Shown in pieces: positions 1 through 10,521 of a stretch of 64,000 bases of DNA (the stretch's first letter is position 1; every line of letters begins with the position of its first letter). Source of the stretch: Protula sp. h YS-2021 (taxonomy: Eukaryota; Annelida; Polychaeta; Sabellida; Serpulidae); the NCBI GenBank assembly GCA_949752745.1, contig OX457024.1, positions 55,120,510 through 55,184,509 on the forward strand, in the 5' to 3' direction. The notes beneath the pieces were generated by a model, which had not been told where the DNA came from, ran no database searches, and saw only the letters and a list, made by a program, of their open reading frames with translations. The position numbers and the translations under genes are program-made.

Positions 1-2383
1 AGATGAACTTAGGCCAAAGTTGTCTACGGTGAATCGGCTAGAGTACCCATCATTCGAACATCAAGTTACCACACTTTGGCATGGTACCAAAAGATATCGT
101 GTTATTGTGATATATAGACCCCCGTATTCATCTCAAAGTGAATTTATCGAAAATATTAACTCGTTGTTTGAAAAGCATATCTTGATTCTCCGCTCATGAT
201 GGGGGATTTTAATATCCACTTGGACGACAACACCGACCTTTTGGCAACGAAGTTCAAGGAAGTTTTGCAAACTTATTCACTGAGACAACATGTTGAACAA
301 ACAACCCACTTAGAGGGGGGGGGGGCATCTACTTGATCTCGTCTTAACACGCGACAATGACCTCGTAGTTGGTAGAACTTTTGTTGAGGACTTAGTGTCC
401 GACCATTTCCTCATTCGCTGTCATTAACCGAAAATCTTGACAAACACGCTCCAATTCATGAAAAGAGAATAACTTTGCTACCTCGCTGCCCATGGTACAC
501 AGACGAGCTTAAGAACGAAAGAAAATCCTGTAGAGCTATCGAAAGAAAATATATAAAGAATTCAACAGTTAGCCTTAAAGCCGAACTAAAGGCTGCCTAC
601 CGAAGCTACTATAAAAATGTAGACTTAGCCAAGTTTTCATATCACACCAGAGAAAAAATTATACGGTGTCATCAACGGCATATTAAACCGCAATAAGTGC
701 ACACCCCTACGTGAATATGCAGATGAGCGTTTTCTAGCAAATCAATTCGGTGCTTTTTTCAAATTGACGAAATCAGTGAAAATTTCTCCGATGATGCGAA
801 CCCATTTCAATTTGATAGAACTGTACCTGACTCTGTAACCCTGACAGAGTTCCGAACTCTCAACATCAATGACGTGCAGAAACTAATCTCGGAATCAGCT
901 TCCAAGGGATGCTTCCTGGATCCTGTTCCGACGTGGTTAGTCAAGGAGTGCATAAATGAATTGGCGCCAGTCATAATATATATTATTAATACCTCTCTAA
1001 AATACAGTGTCGTCCCAGCACCGTTTAAAGAGGCAGTATTCTCACTATTGCTTAAAAAGCCAATGCTTGACAAAATTCCAAACAATTATAGGCCAGTATC
1101 TAACCTGCCTTACGTTTCCAAACTTCTAGAGAAAGTTATCTCCGAACAAATGAAGGAACATTCTCTTATTCACCAAGTAGATGAACCCTTGCAATCAGCC
1201 TTTGAGAAAAGCAATAGCACCGAAACCTCACTCCTACGGATATTTAATTTCATTTTGAAATCCATGGACAAGAAGAACATTGCGTTCCTGTGTTTATTAG
1301 ATTTAAGCGCCGCGTTCGATACTGTGGAGTACAGTATTTTCATTACCAGACTCAAAAATTCCTTTGGTCTGAAGGTAAGTGTATTACGTTGGTTTAAGTC
1401 TTATTTCAGCGACCGTTGTCAGCGCATAAAGATGTCATGCGGTGTTCCTCAGGGGTCAATCCTCGGTCCCCAAGAATACAACCAGTATACCAGAAGGCAT
1501 TTTAATTGCCCTCTTCGAAATATTTATAGCTTTTTCGCAGATGATGGACAACTCTTAGATAGAGCCCTTGCAAATTCATCAGAAGACCAGCTCTCCAAAA
1601 TCGACAAGCTAGAACGCTCTATTAAATCGGTGAGTGTTTGGATGCGCAACAATAAATTAAAACTTAATAATGAAAAGACGGAATTTATGAAAATAGGAAC
1701 TTCAACAACCATCAATAGTTCTGAAATTTTGTCCAACAATGTGTGTGGTGATACTATTCTCGCTTCTCCTACCGCCAAGAATCTCGGCGTCATCATCGAT
1801 TCCCAAATGAGCCTCTCGCAACATGTCACTTCTGTGTGTCGCTCATGTTATGGCATGCTCAGATCAATCAAAAATATACGACCGTACATCACTGCAGATG
1901 CCGCCAAAGCCGTTGTTCAGGCACTCATAATCTCCAAAATTGATCACTGTAACTCACTCTACTATGAAATAAAAAAAGCGGATCAGTGTCGTCTTCAGCG
2001 AGTGCTAAATTCGGCCGCGAGGGTTGTGATGAGGACAGGATATAGAGAACACATCACCCCTGTGCTTCTCGAGTTGCACTGGTTAAAGGAACCTGAAAGG
2101 ATATATTTCAAAATTGTCCTTTTAGCATTCAAATGCAAATGCATTCACGGTTTGGCTCCTGAATACCTTTCTGATCTGGTACAAGTGTAAACCGTCTGGC
2201 CAGCTTCGCTCTTGTGGATCCATCCTACTCGTTCAACCTCGTTTCAATTGTAAAGGTAGTGGATACAGATGTTTTTCTGTCGCCGCTCCTAGAGTCTTGA
2301 ACTCTCTACCAATATCTGTGAGAAATTCCAGTGGAATACTGAATTTTCACAAGAAACTGAAATTGCATCTGGATTGCAACTGA
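1..2383 (+). mobile_element. CR1/L2-like non-LTR retrotransposon, decayed and cut by the window edge
   Basis: This is a LINE pol remnant. Seen: an endonuclease tail in shifted frames at 1-250, including a GDFNIHLD motif near 197-220 typical of apurinic-type endonucleases. A linker ORF follows (475-696), then a 438-codon reverse transcriptase frame (874-2190) with LDLSAAFDTV (motif A), GVPQGSILGP (motif B) and FADDGQL in the catalytic position where most relatives have YADD. The usual C-terminal block (AAPRVLNSLP and a basic helix) continues in another frame to a stop at 2381-2383. Family knowledge: this motif order and the PVSNLP segment fit the CR1/L2/Rex group. The element is inactive because of frameshifts in the endonuclease and after 2190. 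The exact clade needs a phylogeny. Confidence 0.88.
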
Positions 2384-4903
2384 ATTTACTGGCAGAGAGC
2401 GTACGAAGACAATTCCATTCGCATCGAGATCCCAGATAAGAGAGCATGTTATCCGGAGAATGAATGATAAAAGAGGAGAAATTCACCTTTTAGCTGAAAG
2501 CAAAAAAAAAAAAAATGCGCTTGGTTAGAAACGCATGTGATTAGTACCGCACGCACTACGAGAATAAGTCTTGGTAATAAGGTAGCAACAGTTCTGAATG
2601 GCTGATGTCTAGGGCACTGAGAAATCTTGTGGTTCTCAAATTGCATGATTCTTAGAGTTTGCGAGAAAACCCGTATAAAAGTAGAGATAAGCAAATTCGG
2701 AGCTTTTACAAAGTAAAAGTTTGGATTTATATTTTGAGTCAAAAACAAAGGCACTTGTATTTTACCACGTGGCTATGTTTATGTTGCTTATACCAACAAC
2801 TGTTGCGACTGTTTTCCGTTTTCCATTTTGGACAAAATATGGAAATTTGAAATTGCTGTTTCAAGTTTTTAATTTCCCGATTTAAACAAAAAATGGAAAA
2901 TCGAGTCGACTTTTCATTTTCCATTTTGCATTTGAAACGAAATACTGAAAGGATGAAATATACACTCCATTTAGCCTTTTGACTTAAGTGAATAGACTTA
3001 AAGCTGTATAAGTACTTTGACAAGTACGCAAAACTGAGGATGACACACAACACGAGATTAGACTACACCAGCTAAGGCATGTCGGTTGTTTTTTTTTTTA
3101 AAGCTCTTCTTGGTTACAATGACCTGGCATGAAAAAGTATGTTGATTTACCAGAACTGATGAAACTTTTACGTTGTTTTCTGTTGTAGCAATAAAACACC
3201 CAGCAAACAGAGTGTGTAGACAGAGTGTTTTTCCAGCGAAAGAGACGTTTTGAAGGTGGTCCTTCAATGATTTATCTGAAAAATTTTGATGTATAAAACG
3301 TATTGGAACCTGACGTCATGAATCCGACTTAAAATTCACGTCACAGCGACGTTGGCAGTTGACTCAATCAAGTAGAGCTGCGGGTTCACAAGATTACTTT
3401 TTATCTTAACAAGGCAGCCAACGACATCCAGACACTTTCTAACTGGGCATTTTCCAACCGGTCATTTGCAAACTGTTTACCAACTGGACAATTTTCAACC
3501 GGAACCTTTTTTGCAAAGTTCAAAGTGTGCTTGATTGTTGTCATTATTTTTTAATCAGGAGTTCTCAACTTCGCTTTCTTTATCGAAAACATTTTCAAAG
3601 ACAATTTGACAGCTTTTTTATACTGAATTAGCAGAGCTTTGTCGTTGTTACCAAAACACACTCGCATTACATGGAAGGCTCTAAATGTCGTGATATCATA
3701 GCATCTAAAACCTCGCGCAAAGAGTTTTGTTCCAGGCATATTTGGCTAATAGTTTGGTCCCCGTGTGAACAGATTAAGTAGCTCTGCTGAAAGGAAACGC
3801 CTTAATTTCTTGCATTTAGAGCCAAAGTCACGTTATTTAGATCCAAAGGTTCATAATCGCTCTATCTCTAACTGTTTTAGAAGTAAGTCGCCCTTTGGTT
3901 AACCCTATATGGAGTCCCATGACCTTTCAAATGGATCCTCAAGGTCAAGAATTAGGATGCGATGTTGATTCCTACTCAAAACGTATATGTGTTTAAACCG
4001 CACTTTTAGCCCTTACCTACCCATTTATGGTTTATAAATAGGCGTTTTAAAATATGTCCACCTCAGCTTGAGATCACGATAAAAATATAGTTTCGGCGAG
4101 ACCTTATTATCTTTTATAGGTTTACCTCATTTGAAGCTCCTCCGACGAATAGTCTAAGAGTTTTCATGAAACCCTTTTGAAGAAAAGATAACTCTGACTT
4201 CAATTTCCCCTTGGCCTTGAGATCAAGATGAAAACGGAATCCTGTGAACCTCTATGCCAAATTTCGTGTAGCAGTAATAGTTACAGAGGAGTTTTTTACA
4301 CTCTGATGTCCGATAGACTTTTCACAACATAGACTTTACTTCGTACTTAGTATTTCATACTGAACAATTCAGAGATAGCCCCCCCCCCCCCCCATTCAGA
4401 TTTCATACGTCACAAACAGGTTACTAAGTTAATACTTCAAAGACACTTTTCTTTCTTCAAACTGAGTGATATCTGTAATAGCCATTTGATAAATGCATTG
4501 CTGCTCTTTATCTCTTTATCTCGTTGCTTTGGTGACCAGCGTGTGTCCTAGCATGTTTACCAATTTTTTCTGCCTTTTTCTGCCTTTTTTACAGATATTG
4601 CTTCTTTGTGTTCTTTTTTAACATGAATTGCATGGGTTTTCTTAACAATTTTAAACCAAAGAACACATGGAAATAGCTACAATTAAAGCAAAGTAGTGAT
4701 ACATATATTTATCCGTGCTTATGCCTGTTCGTCTGGACAGTAAGCATGGCTACTAATACAAAAAATTAAGGTCAGAGTTGACATTTTTATGCAATTTCTT
4801 AACACTTAACTCTTGACCAAATGATTGTTTAGCCAAGTTAGGCAGACTACATAATTGTGACTGTACATAGCATTTAGAGAACATGGATATACAGTGCTTT
4901 CCT
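2384..4903. other. No gene seen; AT-rich spacer with old repeat debris
   Basis: I see no supported coding region. 2790-2950 is unusually rich in short TTTTCCATTTT / AAAATGGAAAA words and can partly fold back on itself. 3830-4330 contains CTCAAGGTCA / TGACCTT words of the same kind as the tandem array at 11810-12350, in the opposite orientation, so it is probably a diverged copy of that family. A 14-base C run lies at 4381-4394. The short open frames here have no recognisable features. Confidence 0.6.
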
Positions 4904-5638
4904 TTATCTTTGGATTCCTAAGACAATTACGAGCATTTCTCTCTCGCTGTTGCTGTACCTTCGCTGTGTTTCAGTGAGTGTCTTTGAAGCACAGGCAACA
5001 AACGTGCCTTCCTGAAGGAGTGCAGCACCTAATCCCTTCACTTCTAGTGTGACAGTCTTGTTGGGGTCATAATAATTCAAACAGCTGTCGACCGTGATAC
5101 GGGACTTGAGGTCGTTGAAATACTTTTCATGTGTCTCGCTTGCAAACTCCCTGAGCACTTTGTCTGCAAACTGGGAAGTTCTTCTTTCCTTGTACGTCTA
5201 AACATGTTTTGGATGTCTCTTGCCTTTGTTTGGATCGTGTTCGATTCCTTTGCCTGTGTAGGTTTTGCCATAAAATCAAGTGCTCTTCTGACCTATCACA
5301 TACTTTGCGCTGTTGAACACTAATCCGGTCTTTACTGCTCGAGACATGAGACAAATAAGACGCTGGTTATGTTTTCGTGCCATTCCTGCCACCCCTCTGG
5401 ACCTTCTAAGATTTCATCACTCGCTTTTGAAACTTGTCTTTGGACACGTTCAATCCGAAGGGAAGTCTGAGGAAACAGTAACGGGGTGCTAAGAGACTAA
5501 GGAACGTGGTGGTAAGTCTGGACTCTTCGTCAAATTTTAATCAACCAGAAAGCGAATTTTGGGTCGGGCTAAAATATTTATCCTTTGAGAACTCGGGATT
5601 TAACTCTGCTATTGCGGGAATCTTGTGCCGACACCGTT
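4904..5638 (-). pseudogene. Ty3/Gypsy pol fragment: reverse transcriptase to RNase H
   Basis: Reading the minus strand from 5638 down, I see HKIPAIAEL, KYFS, then KFDEESRLTTTF and CFLRLPFGL, which match the core palm of Gypsy reverse transcriptases (usual form: LDEESS-LTTF, RFLRLPFGL). At 5158-4904 follow YYDPNKTVTLEV, GLGAALLQEG, ACASKTLTETQRRYSN and EREMLVIV, the start of the Gypsy RNase H domain. Stops and frameshifts separate these blocks, so it is dead. It is the downstream part of the same element whose protease/RT junction lies at 10555-10900. The two parts are in the right order and orientation and are separated by the insertion at 5645-10548. About 45 residues of RT between the two parts are missing. 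Confidence 0.85.
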
Positions 5639-5644
5639 TAAGGT
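5639..5644. repeat. Left target-site duplication TAAGGT
   Basis: The six bases TAAGGT directly precede the AGTAGTTGAG terminus. The same six bases directly follow the mirrored terminus at 10549-10554. A 6-bp duplication is the known signature of Maverick/Polinton integrase insertion. Confidence 0.85.
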
Positions 5645-6195
5645 AGTAGTTGAGAAACGACAGTTCTTTCATATCATATCATGGGGACCCCCCTTCCCCG
5701 GGTCCTCCATGTGAGGACTTCCACCATCTATCTATCATACCATAGGGACCCCTCAGGACATAATATGTACGGACCCCCCTCCCCGGATCCTCCATGTGAG
5801 GACTTCCACCATCTGTCTATCATACCATGGGGACCCCCCGGGGTCCTCCATGTGGGGACTCCCCCCTAGGACATTCAGCAGTCCTATAAGAACACATTGT
5901 GTGCGGACATGTGTTTCATTCATGCTGTGGCTGCTGTTGGATACACATGGAAAACAAGTGAAAACAGTTGCTCTTGCTGCCGTACTGTTGTACTGTTGTA
6001 CTATTGTGCTGTGGTTGGATATTACATGAAGAACAAGTGAAGTATTGACTGGAATACACATAGGAGACAAAGTGCAAGATTGCTTATTCTTTGGAAAAGG
6101 AAGTGAAAGATTGGCTGGAAACACATAGGAAAGTGACAGATTGACTGGAATACACATGGAGATGAATTGGAAAAAGAGTCGTGGTAAGGGACCTT
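5645..6195 (+). repeat. Left terminal inverted repeat
   Basis: This stretch reappears inverted at 9722-10548. It includes a doubled module (ATGGGGACCCCCC, TCCTCCATGTGAGGACTTCC) and a run of CACATGGA/TGACTGGAATACAC words, and it ends with GAGTCGTGGTAAG. The match is near-continuous, apart from an extra block of about 270 bp (10253-10525) present only in the right arm. No long reading frame is supported here. Confidence 0.85.
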
Positions 6196-6344
6196 TTTTC
6201 TGGTGACTTTTGCGAATCTGTGACATTATGTGACATCATGTGACCATGCCACATCATATGGCTATATGACTATGTACGGACTATGTAATTGCTATGTGAG
6301 CATAATTAGTCTAAAGTATGTATGTCATTATCAGATCGTTCAAT

Positions 6345-6425
6345 AGACCTGCCTCTGTAGCTCACTTTGCAGAGCGGAGGCCTCGTAAGCAGAAGGTTGG
6401 TGGATGGATCCCGGCTCGGAACACA
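6345..6425 (+). repeat. tRNA-derived sequence (pseudo-tRNA or SINE head)
   Basis: GCCTCTGTAGCTCACTTTGC resembles a tRNA 5' half with an A box (TAGCTCA). It is followed by CTCGTAA in anticodon-loop position (CGT if read as a tRNA) and GGTGGATGGATCCC in B-box position. The 3' acceptor side does not pair with the 5' side and the B box departs from GGTTCGANTCC, so I do not call a functional tRNA. A related sequence lies inverted at 10254-10345. Confidence 0.45.
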
Positions 6426-6639
6426 TTTTTTTGGGTTTTCTTGCTTACGTTTGTGACTAAGTAACATCATGTAACATCATGTGACACTATGTAACATTAT
6501 GTAACATTATGTGACATTATGTGACTCTCTGACTTTATGTGACTCTGTGGCATCATTTTTTTAACATAATAGCCGTAGTTCAATGTTCAATGGTTCCATT
6601 ACAATAACCATTCACACACACAGCATAGGAATAAGTACA

Positions 6640-7345
6640 TGAAAGGTCTCAGAGTGTGGGAAAACGATCGATAAATTTCAGAGTGTACTAGTTCAGACCA
6701 TGGGAAAACGATCGATAAATTTCAGAGTGCACTAGTTCAGACCGTGGGAACCGATCAATAAATTTCAGAGTGCACTCGTTCAGACCGTGGGAACGCTCGA
6801 TAAATTTGAAAACATCAAAGGCCTAGACCGTGGGAACGATCGATAAATTTCAGAGTGCTCTAGTTCAGAGCGTTGGAACGATCAATAAATTTGAGAAGGA
6901 ATGGAAGGAAGTCTAATGTTATTTTTTATGCTATAGTAGTGGGAAAATGGTGATTCTAGACAAATTTTAACAAATGTAGTTTTTGGAAAACATATGATAT
7001 ATAAAATAAGTTTTAGCATTTTACCATGCTACTTATTCGAATGTTCTAAAGTTACAGTAGTGCGAAAACGGTGGTTCTAGACCAGCTTTAACAAATTTAG
7101 TTTTTTAACAACATATGATATATAAAATAAGTTTGAACATTTTAGCGTGCTACTTATTTGAATGTTCTAAAGTCACAGTAGTGGAAAAATGGTGGTTCTA
7201 AACCAAATTAAACAAATTTAGTTTTTTAACAACATATGATGTATAAAATAAGTTTGAACATTTTAGCATGCTACTTATTCGAATGTTCTAAAGTTATAGT
7301 AGTGTAAAATGGTGGTTCTAGACCAACTTTAACAAATTTAGTTTT
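6640..7345. repeat. Two adjacent tandem arrays (about 45-bp and about 119-bp units)
   Basis: 6640-6895 holds about six copies of a 43-46 bp unit with the core GATCGATAAATTTCAGAG. 6935-7345 holds about three and a half copies of a unit of about 119 bp containing CATATGATATATAAAATAAG. They lie only in the left arm, between the outer repeat and the promoter-bearing inner repeat, and have no counterpart in the right arm. They were therefore gained or expanded after the two arms formed. Confidence 0.8.
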
Positions 7346-7454
7346 TGACCAAACCCCATTCGAAACACGTGTTTAATTTAATTTTGGAACATATAACGTC
7401 ATAGTATTGTTCAGCAATTTTTGAACAAGTTCAACAAATTGATCAACAAGTTGC

Positions 7455-7650
7455 TTAACATGTTCAACATGTTCAACATGTTTAACATGTTCAACATGTT
7501 CAAAATGTTCAACATGTTCAGCAAGTTGTTGTTCAACAAGTTGTATATAAAGCTATGTTTAAAGACTTTTTCATCATTTGAATAGTGTAGGTTGAACCGA
7601 AAGGATGTACAAATGTAACATTGTTCGAAATCTTACAATTGGCCACACAG
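7455..7650 (+). promoter_or_regulatory. Inner inverted repeat carrying a TATA promoter (plus direction)
   Basis: This block is the inverted counterpart of 9513-9700. It has reiterated AACATGTTCAACATG words, then TATATAAA at 7544-7551, then a conserved leader ending in AATTGGCCACA. It points at the gene starting at 7706, with a leader of roughly 130 nt. A short upstream ORF of 20 codons (7605-7667) lies in the leader and could damp translation of the main frame. Promoter role is inferred from position and from conservation of both arms. Confidence 0.6.
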
Positions 7651-7705
7651 TCTTAAAAGACACTTAAAGGTTGCTCACACTTCAGAAGTGGATGAAGAAT
7701 CGGAT

Positions 7706-8398
7706 ATGGAAAACCCTGTAAAACTACCTTTCACGGAAACTTTAGATGAGTCTTCTATGGAAAGTCAAAGCGTCAACATGGCTGAAAAGAATGCACATGC
7801 TTGTACAGAATGTGGTGCATTATACAACAGCGAAGAAGCTTTGCTCAAACATATGGAGACGTGTGGTAAGGATGTTGATGACAGGAGTTCTGAAAGTGAG
7901 TCAGAAACAGACTCTGAAAGTGAGTCAGAAATAGACTCTGTTTGGCATGATGTGGTTCAAGAAGTCTACGATGACTATGATGACAAATTTCAAGAAAAGG
8001 TTTTAGAATATGAAGAACAAGGACTTGAAGATGCGCGTGAAATAGCAAGTTATGACCTTCGACCCATTTATAAGCATGGACTAAAACAACTGTTTATGAG
8101 ACTGTTCAACTATAGCCAGCGTTTAGAACAAAGCCAACATTATCAAAAGATTTTAGAGGACTTTAATTACTTTGTTGATGAAAAACATTATAAGTATTCA
8201 AAGGCACTAAAGGCGGCTATAAGGAAAAACAATGCAGTCTTTGAAGACCTACTAGATATGGAGGAGGAGGAGGATGGTAGCAGTGACGAAGAAAGTGGCA
8301 TGGACAATGAGGCGCAACACAGTGAAACAGATGCAGAAGAATACTCTTATTTAACTAAACCTTATAATAAAGACTTTGTAAATGTAATATTTTATTAA
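7706..8398 (+). CDS. C2HC-finger protein with acidic tracts (230 aa)
   Basis: Function is not known. Seen: from the ATG at 7706 (a GTG 18 nt upstream is not credible as a eukaryotic start) the protein has one finger, C33-x2-C36-x12-H49-x3-C53. A Ser/Asp/Glu repeat tract follows (about 61-77), then a charged helical middle with DYDDKFQEK and YDLRPIYKHGLKQLF, and a second acidic tract (about 195-222). It is a soluble, probably nuclear protein by composition. The finger plus acidic regions suggests a transcription or DNA-associated role (inference). The finger spacing is the same as in the gene at 40079-40855 in the 22 kb composite. An AATAAA lies at 8620-8625. The frame has no internal stop, in contrast to most frames in the window. 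Confidence 0.8.
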   Translation: MENPVKLPFTETLDESSMESQSVNMAEKNAHACTECGALYNSEEALLKHMETCGKDVDDRSSESESETDSESESEIDSVWHDVVQEVYDDYDDKFQEKVLEYEEQGLEDAREIASYDLRPIYKHGLKQLFMRLFNYSQRLEQSQHYQKILEDFNYFVDEKHYKYSKALKAAIRKNNAVFEDLLDMEEEEDGSSDEESGMDNEAQHSETDAEEYSYLTKPYNKDFVNVIFY

Positions 8399-8599
8399 CT
8401 TAAGCGTTGTGTATTAATATATGTCTTGCTTTACAACATCTGATGTCGAGAGAGGCTAAGGTCCTTGGTGCGGTGTGAATTCCCCGTAGACCATATATCA
8501 TATATTGTGTATTATAATTAATTTTGTATTATTATGTATTATATTCAAGTATTGCATCATTATGTATCATATTCAAGTATTTCATTATTATGTATTATA

Positions 8600-8665
8600 T
8601 CCAAGTATTGTATGAGAAAAATAAATAAGCTGAAAAGCATCATATGTGTTTCTTTTATTAAATAT
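8600..8665. terminator. Overlapping poly(A) signals of convergent genes
   Basis: AATAAA for the plus-strand gene is at 8620-8625. The minus-strand signal (TTTATT on the plus strand) is at 8654-8659. The two transcription units converge and their 3' ends probably fall within about 60 bp of each other. Confidence 0.6.
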
Positions 8666-8852
8666 TACAAATATTTACAATTATGATAAAAACAAAACTG
8701 TTTCAAATACATATTATGCTAATACATGTACCCACTCATAAGAACTTAAATTGATAAGTTTACAAATGTTATAAAAACTGACTTTACTTCAACATAGATA
8801 ATGTTAATTCATAGTCATACTGCTAAAATTGTATACAGTCGCATACGAATTT

Positions 8853-9125
8853 CTACTCAACCATCTTCTGACAGTCACTACATTTATACACATCCATTTT
8901 CTGAAGCATGAGATCCACTGACGTCATTTGCTTCTTCAGCATTTGCCAGTCTTTCAATGACAACAATATTCCCTTCTTGGTATGATATAATCTCTCAGAC
9001 GCATGATTCTTAATATATTTACGAATCTTAACCATCACTTTCTGTTGATATTTCACCAATTTAATATATATTTCTGCATTAATGGATATCATAATCGGTG
9101 AATCGTCTACACGCATCTTCTTCAT
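8853..9125 (-). CDS. PC4/SUB1-like ssDNA-binding transcription coactivator homologue (90 aa)
   Basis: Known family: PC4 (SUB1, p15) C-terminal domains bind single-stranded DNA and help RNA polymerase II transcription. Seen: residues of about 11-76 align end to end with that domain. INAEIYIKLVKYQQKVMVKIRKY matches the first strands (usual form: I-x6-V-x-F-x-G-x-V-x-I-x-I-R-x-Y), and TKKGILLSLKDWQMLKKQM matches the hallmark KKGI-S-L-x3-Q-W-x-x-L segment. The tail adds CSDCQ. The start is the ATG at 9125, 37 nt after the stop of the preceding gene, so the two may share a transcript. No N-terminal Ser/acidic regulatory region is present, as in phage and archaeal-type PC4 proteins. It may serve late transcription or DNA handling of the element (inference). 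Confidence 0.78.
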   Translation of the reverse strand: MKKMRVDDSPIMISINAEIYIKLVKYQQKVMVKIRKYIKNHASERLYHTKKGILLSLKDWQMLKKQMTSVDLMLQKMDVYKCSDCQKMVE

Positions 9126-9161
9126 GGTGGTATCAGTTTACGCTCAGGTTCTCGCTTCATA

Positions 9162-9395
9162 TTAGGCTCTGTCGTATTTTTTTCGCTTTTTACACGACGC
9201 CGTCTTAGCTGGTAATTCATCTCTTTTTATCTTTCTAAAATGTGGTCGCTTTTGACGCTGCTGACGAAACTTCACCTTAGACTTTACCATGGGCATTGCC
9301 TTAGACTTTGCTGTAGGTATTGCCTCAGGCTTTGCTATAAAATTTTCTACAGGCATTGCCATAGATGGTAGTTGTTGTTCACTCACTGTGGACAT
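9162..9395 (-). CDS. Small basic protein (77 aa)
   Basis: I do not recognise the family. From the ATG at 9395, the first 40 residues contain repeated (A/P)MxxxKxKAxP-like units, and the second half is strongly basic (KFRQQRQKRPHFRKIKR, then KKRKKYDR at the end). This suggests a nucleic-acid-binding or nuclear-localised protein (inference). A TATA-like CATAAAAG lies about 55-62 nt upstream of the ATG. It is the first gene of a likely two-gene unit with the PC4-like gene. It could also be the N-terminal tail of that protein, separated by splicing or a lesion. Confidence 0.6.
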   Translation of the reverse strand: MSTVSEQQLPSMAMPVENFIAKPEAIPTAKSKAMPMVKSKVKFRQQRQKRPHFRKIKRDELPAKTASCKKRKKYDRA

Positions 9396-9447
9396 GTTCA
9401 CTCTTCAGTAACTTGATACAGAATGTGTGTTACGTCTGACGGCAGGA

Positions 9448-9700
9448 GCCTTTTATGCTCTATAGGGAGTTGTCTTAATATGTTCAGAAATAACTTTACC
9501 ACATGTGACTTTGTGGCCAATTGTAAGATTTCGAACAAATGTTACATTTATACAAACTTTCGATTCAACCTAGACTATTCAAATGATGAGAAAGTCTATA
9601 AACATAGCTTTATATACAACTTGTTGAACATGTTGAACAACTTGTTGAAAAACAATTTGCTGAACATGTTGAACATTTTGAACGTGTTAAACATGATGTT
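9448..9700 (-). promoter_or_regulatory. Right-arm promoter block (minus direction)
   Basis: The inverted copy of the left promoter block has TATATAAA (plus-strand 9609-9616) and the same AACATGTTGAACAA words. A second TATA-like CATAAAAG at about 9450-9457 lies nearer the ATG at 9395. Which one is used cannot be told from sequence. The nearer one gives a leader of about 30 nt. Confidence 0.55.
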
Positions 9701-10253
9701 ACATAATGTCGCATAATGTCACTTACCACGACTCTTTTTCCAATTCATCTCCATGTGTATTCCAGTCAATCTGCCACTTTCCTATATGTTTCCAGCCAAT
9801 CTTTCACTTCCTTTTCCAAAGAATAGCCAATCTTGCACTTTGTCTCCTATGTGCATTCCAGTCAATCCTTCACTTGTTCTTCATGTAATATCCAACCACA
9901 GCACAATAGTACAGAAGTACAACAGTACGACAGTAAGAGCAACTGTTTTCACTTGTTTTCCATGTGTATCCAACAGCAGCCACAGCATGAATGAAGCACA
10001 TGTCCCCACACAATGTGTTCTTATAGGACTGCTGAATCATGTCCTAGGGGGTCCCCACATGGAGGACCCCGAGGGGGTCCCCATGGTATAATAGACAGAT
10101 GGTGGAAGTCCTCACATGGAGGACACGGGGAGAGGGGTCCGTACATATCATGTCCTGGGGGGTCCTCATGGTATGATAGACAGCTGGTGGAAGTCCTCAC
10201 ATGGAGGATCCGGGGAGAGGGGGAGGGGGGTCCCCATGATATGATATGAAAGT

Positions 10254-10345
10254 GATGCCCGAGGGCGGGATCGATCCACCGACCTTCAGATCATTGCTCG
10301 CTTACCAGTCCTCTGCTCTACCAAGTCGGCCATTCAGGCCGGAAG
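10254..10345 (-). repeat. tRNA-derived sequence on the minus strand
   Basis: Read on the minus strand it starts GCCTGAATGGCCGACTTGG, has GGTAGAGCAGAGGACTGG, and ends GGTGGATCGATCCCGCCCTCGGGCA. The 5' GCCTGA and 3' TCGGGC can pair with one wobble. The anticodon arm does not fold normally without assuming an intron, so a functional tRNA is doubtful. A SINE head or pseudo-tRNA is more likely. Confidence 0.45.
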
Positions 10346-10406
10346 GTTAATGATCCGGAAAACGTTCCTCATATAGGGTTGGAGTCACATGACACATGAT
10401 TGACAG

Positions 10407-10521
10407 GTCACGTGACTAATGATGATTAACAGGTCACGTGACTAATGACGCCATGATGATTGACAGGTGACTTAGGGTTATGCCTCCCAGGGGGAGGGGG
10501 GTCTGGTGACGTCACTTCCTG
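10407..10521. promoter_or_regulatory. E-box palindromes and a CRE/ETS-like module
   Basis: GTCACGTGAC occurs twice (10407-10416 and 10433-10442); it is the classic USF-type E-box palindrome. TGACGTCACTTCCTG at 10507-10521 joins a perfect CRE/ATF palindrome to an ETS-like CACTTCC core. The same TGACGTCACTTCC module occurs twice at 61238-61277, near the right end of the 22 kb composite. Confidence 0.5.

Noticed and set aside
5753..6226. 157-codon frame on the minus strand in the left inverted repeat, and a similar one at 9753-10091
   Set aside because: The frame follows the repeat sequence, is not kept to the same extent in both arms and has no motif; the two arms differ by indels.
6345..6425. 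Functional tRNA-Thr (CGT)
   Set aside because: Acceptor stem does not pair and the B box is poor.
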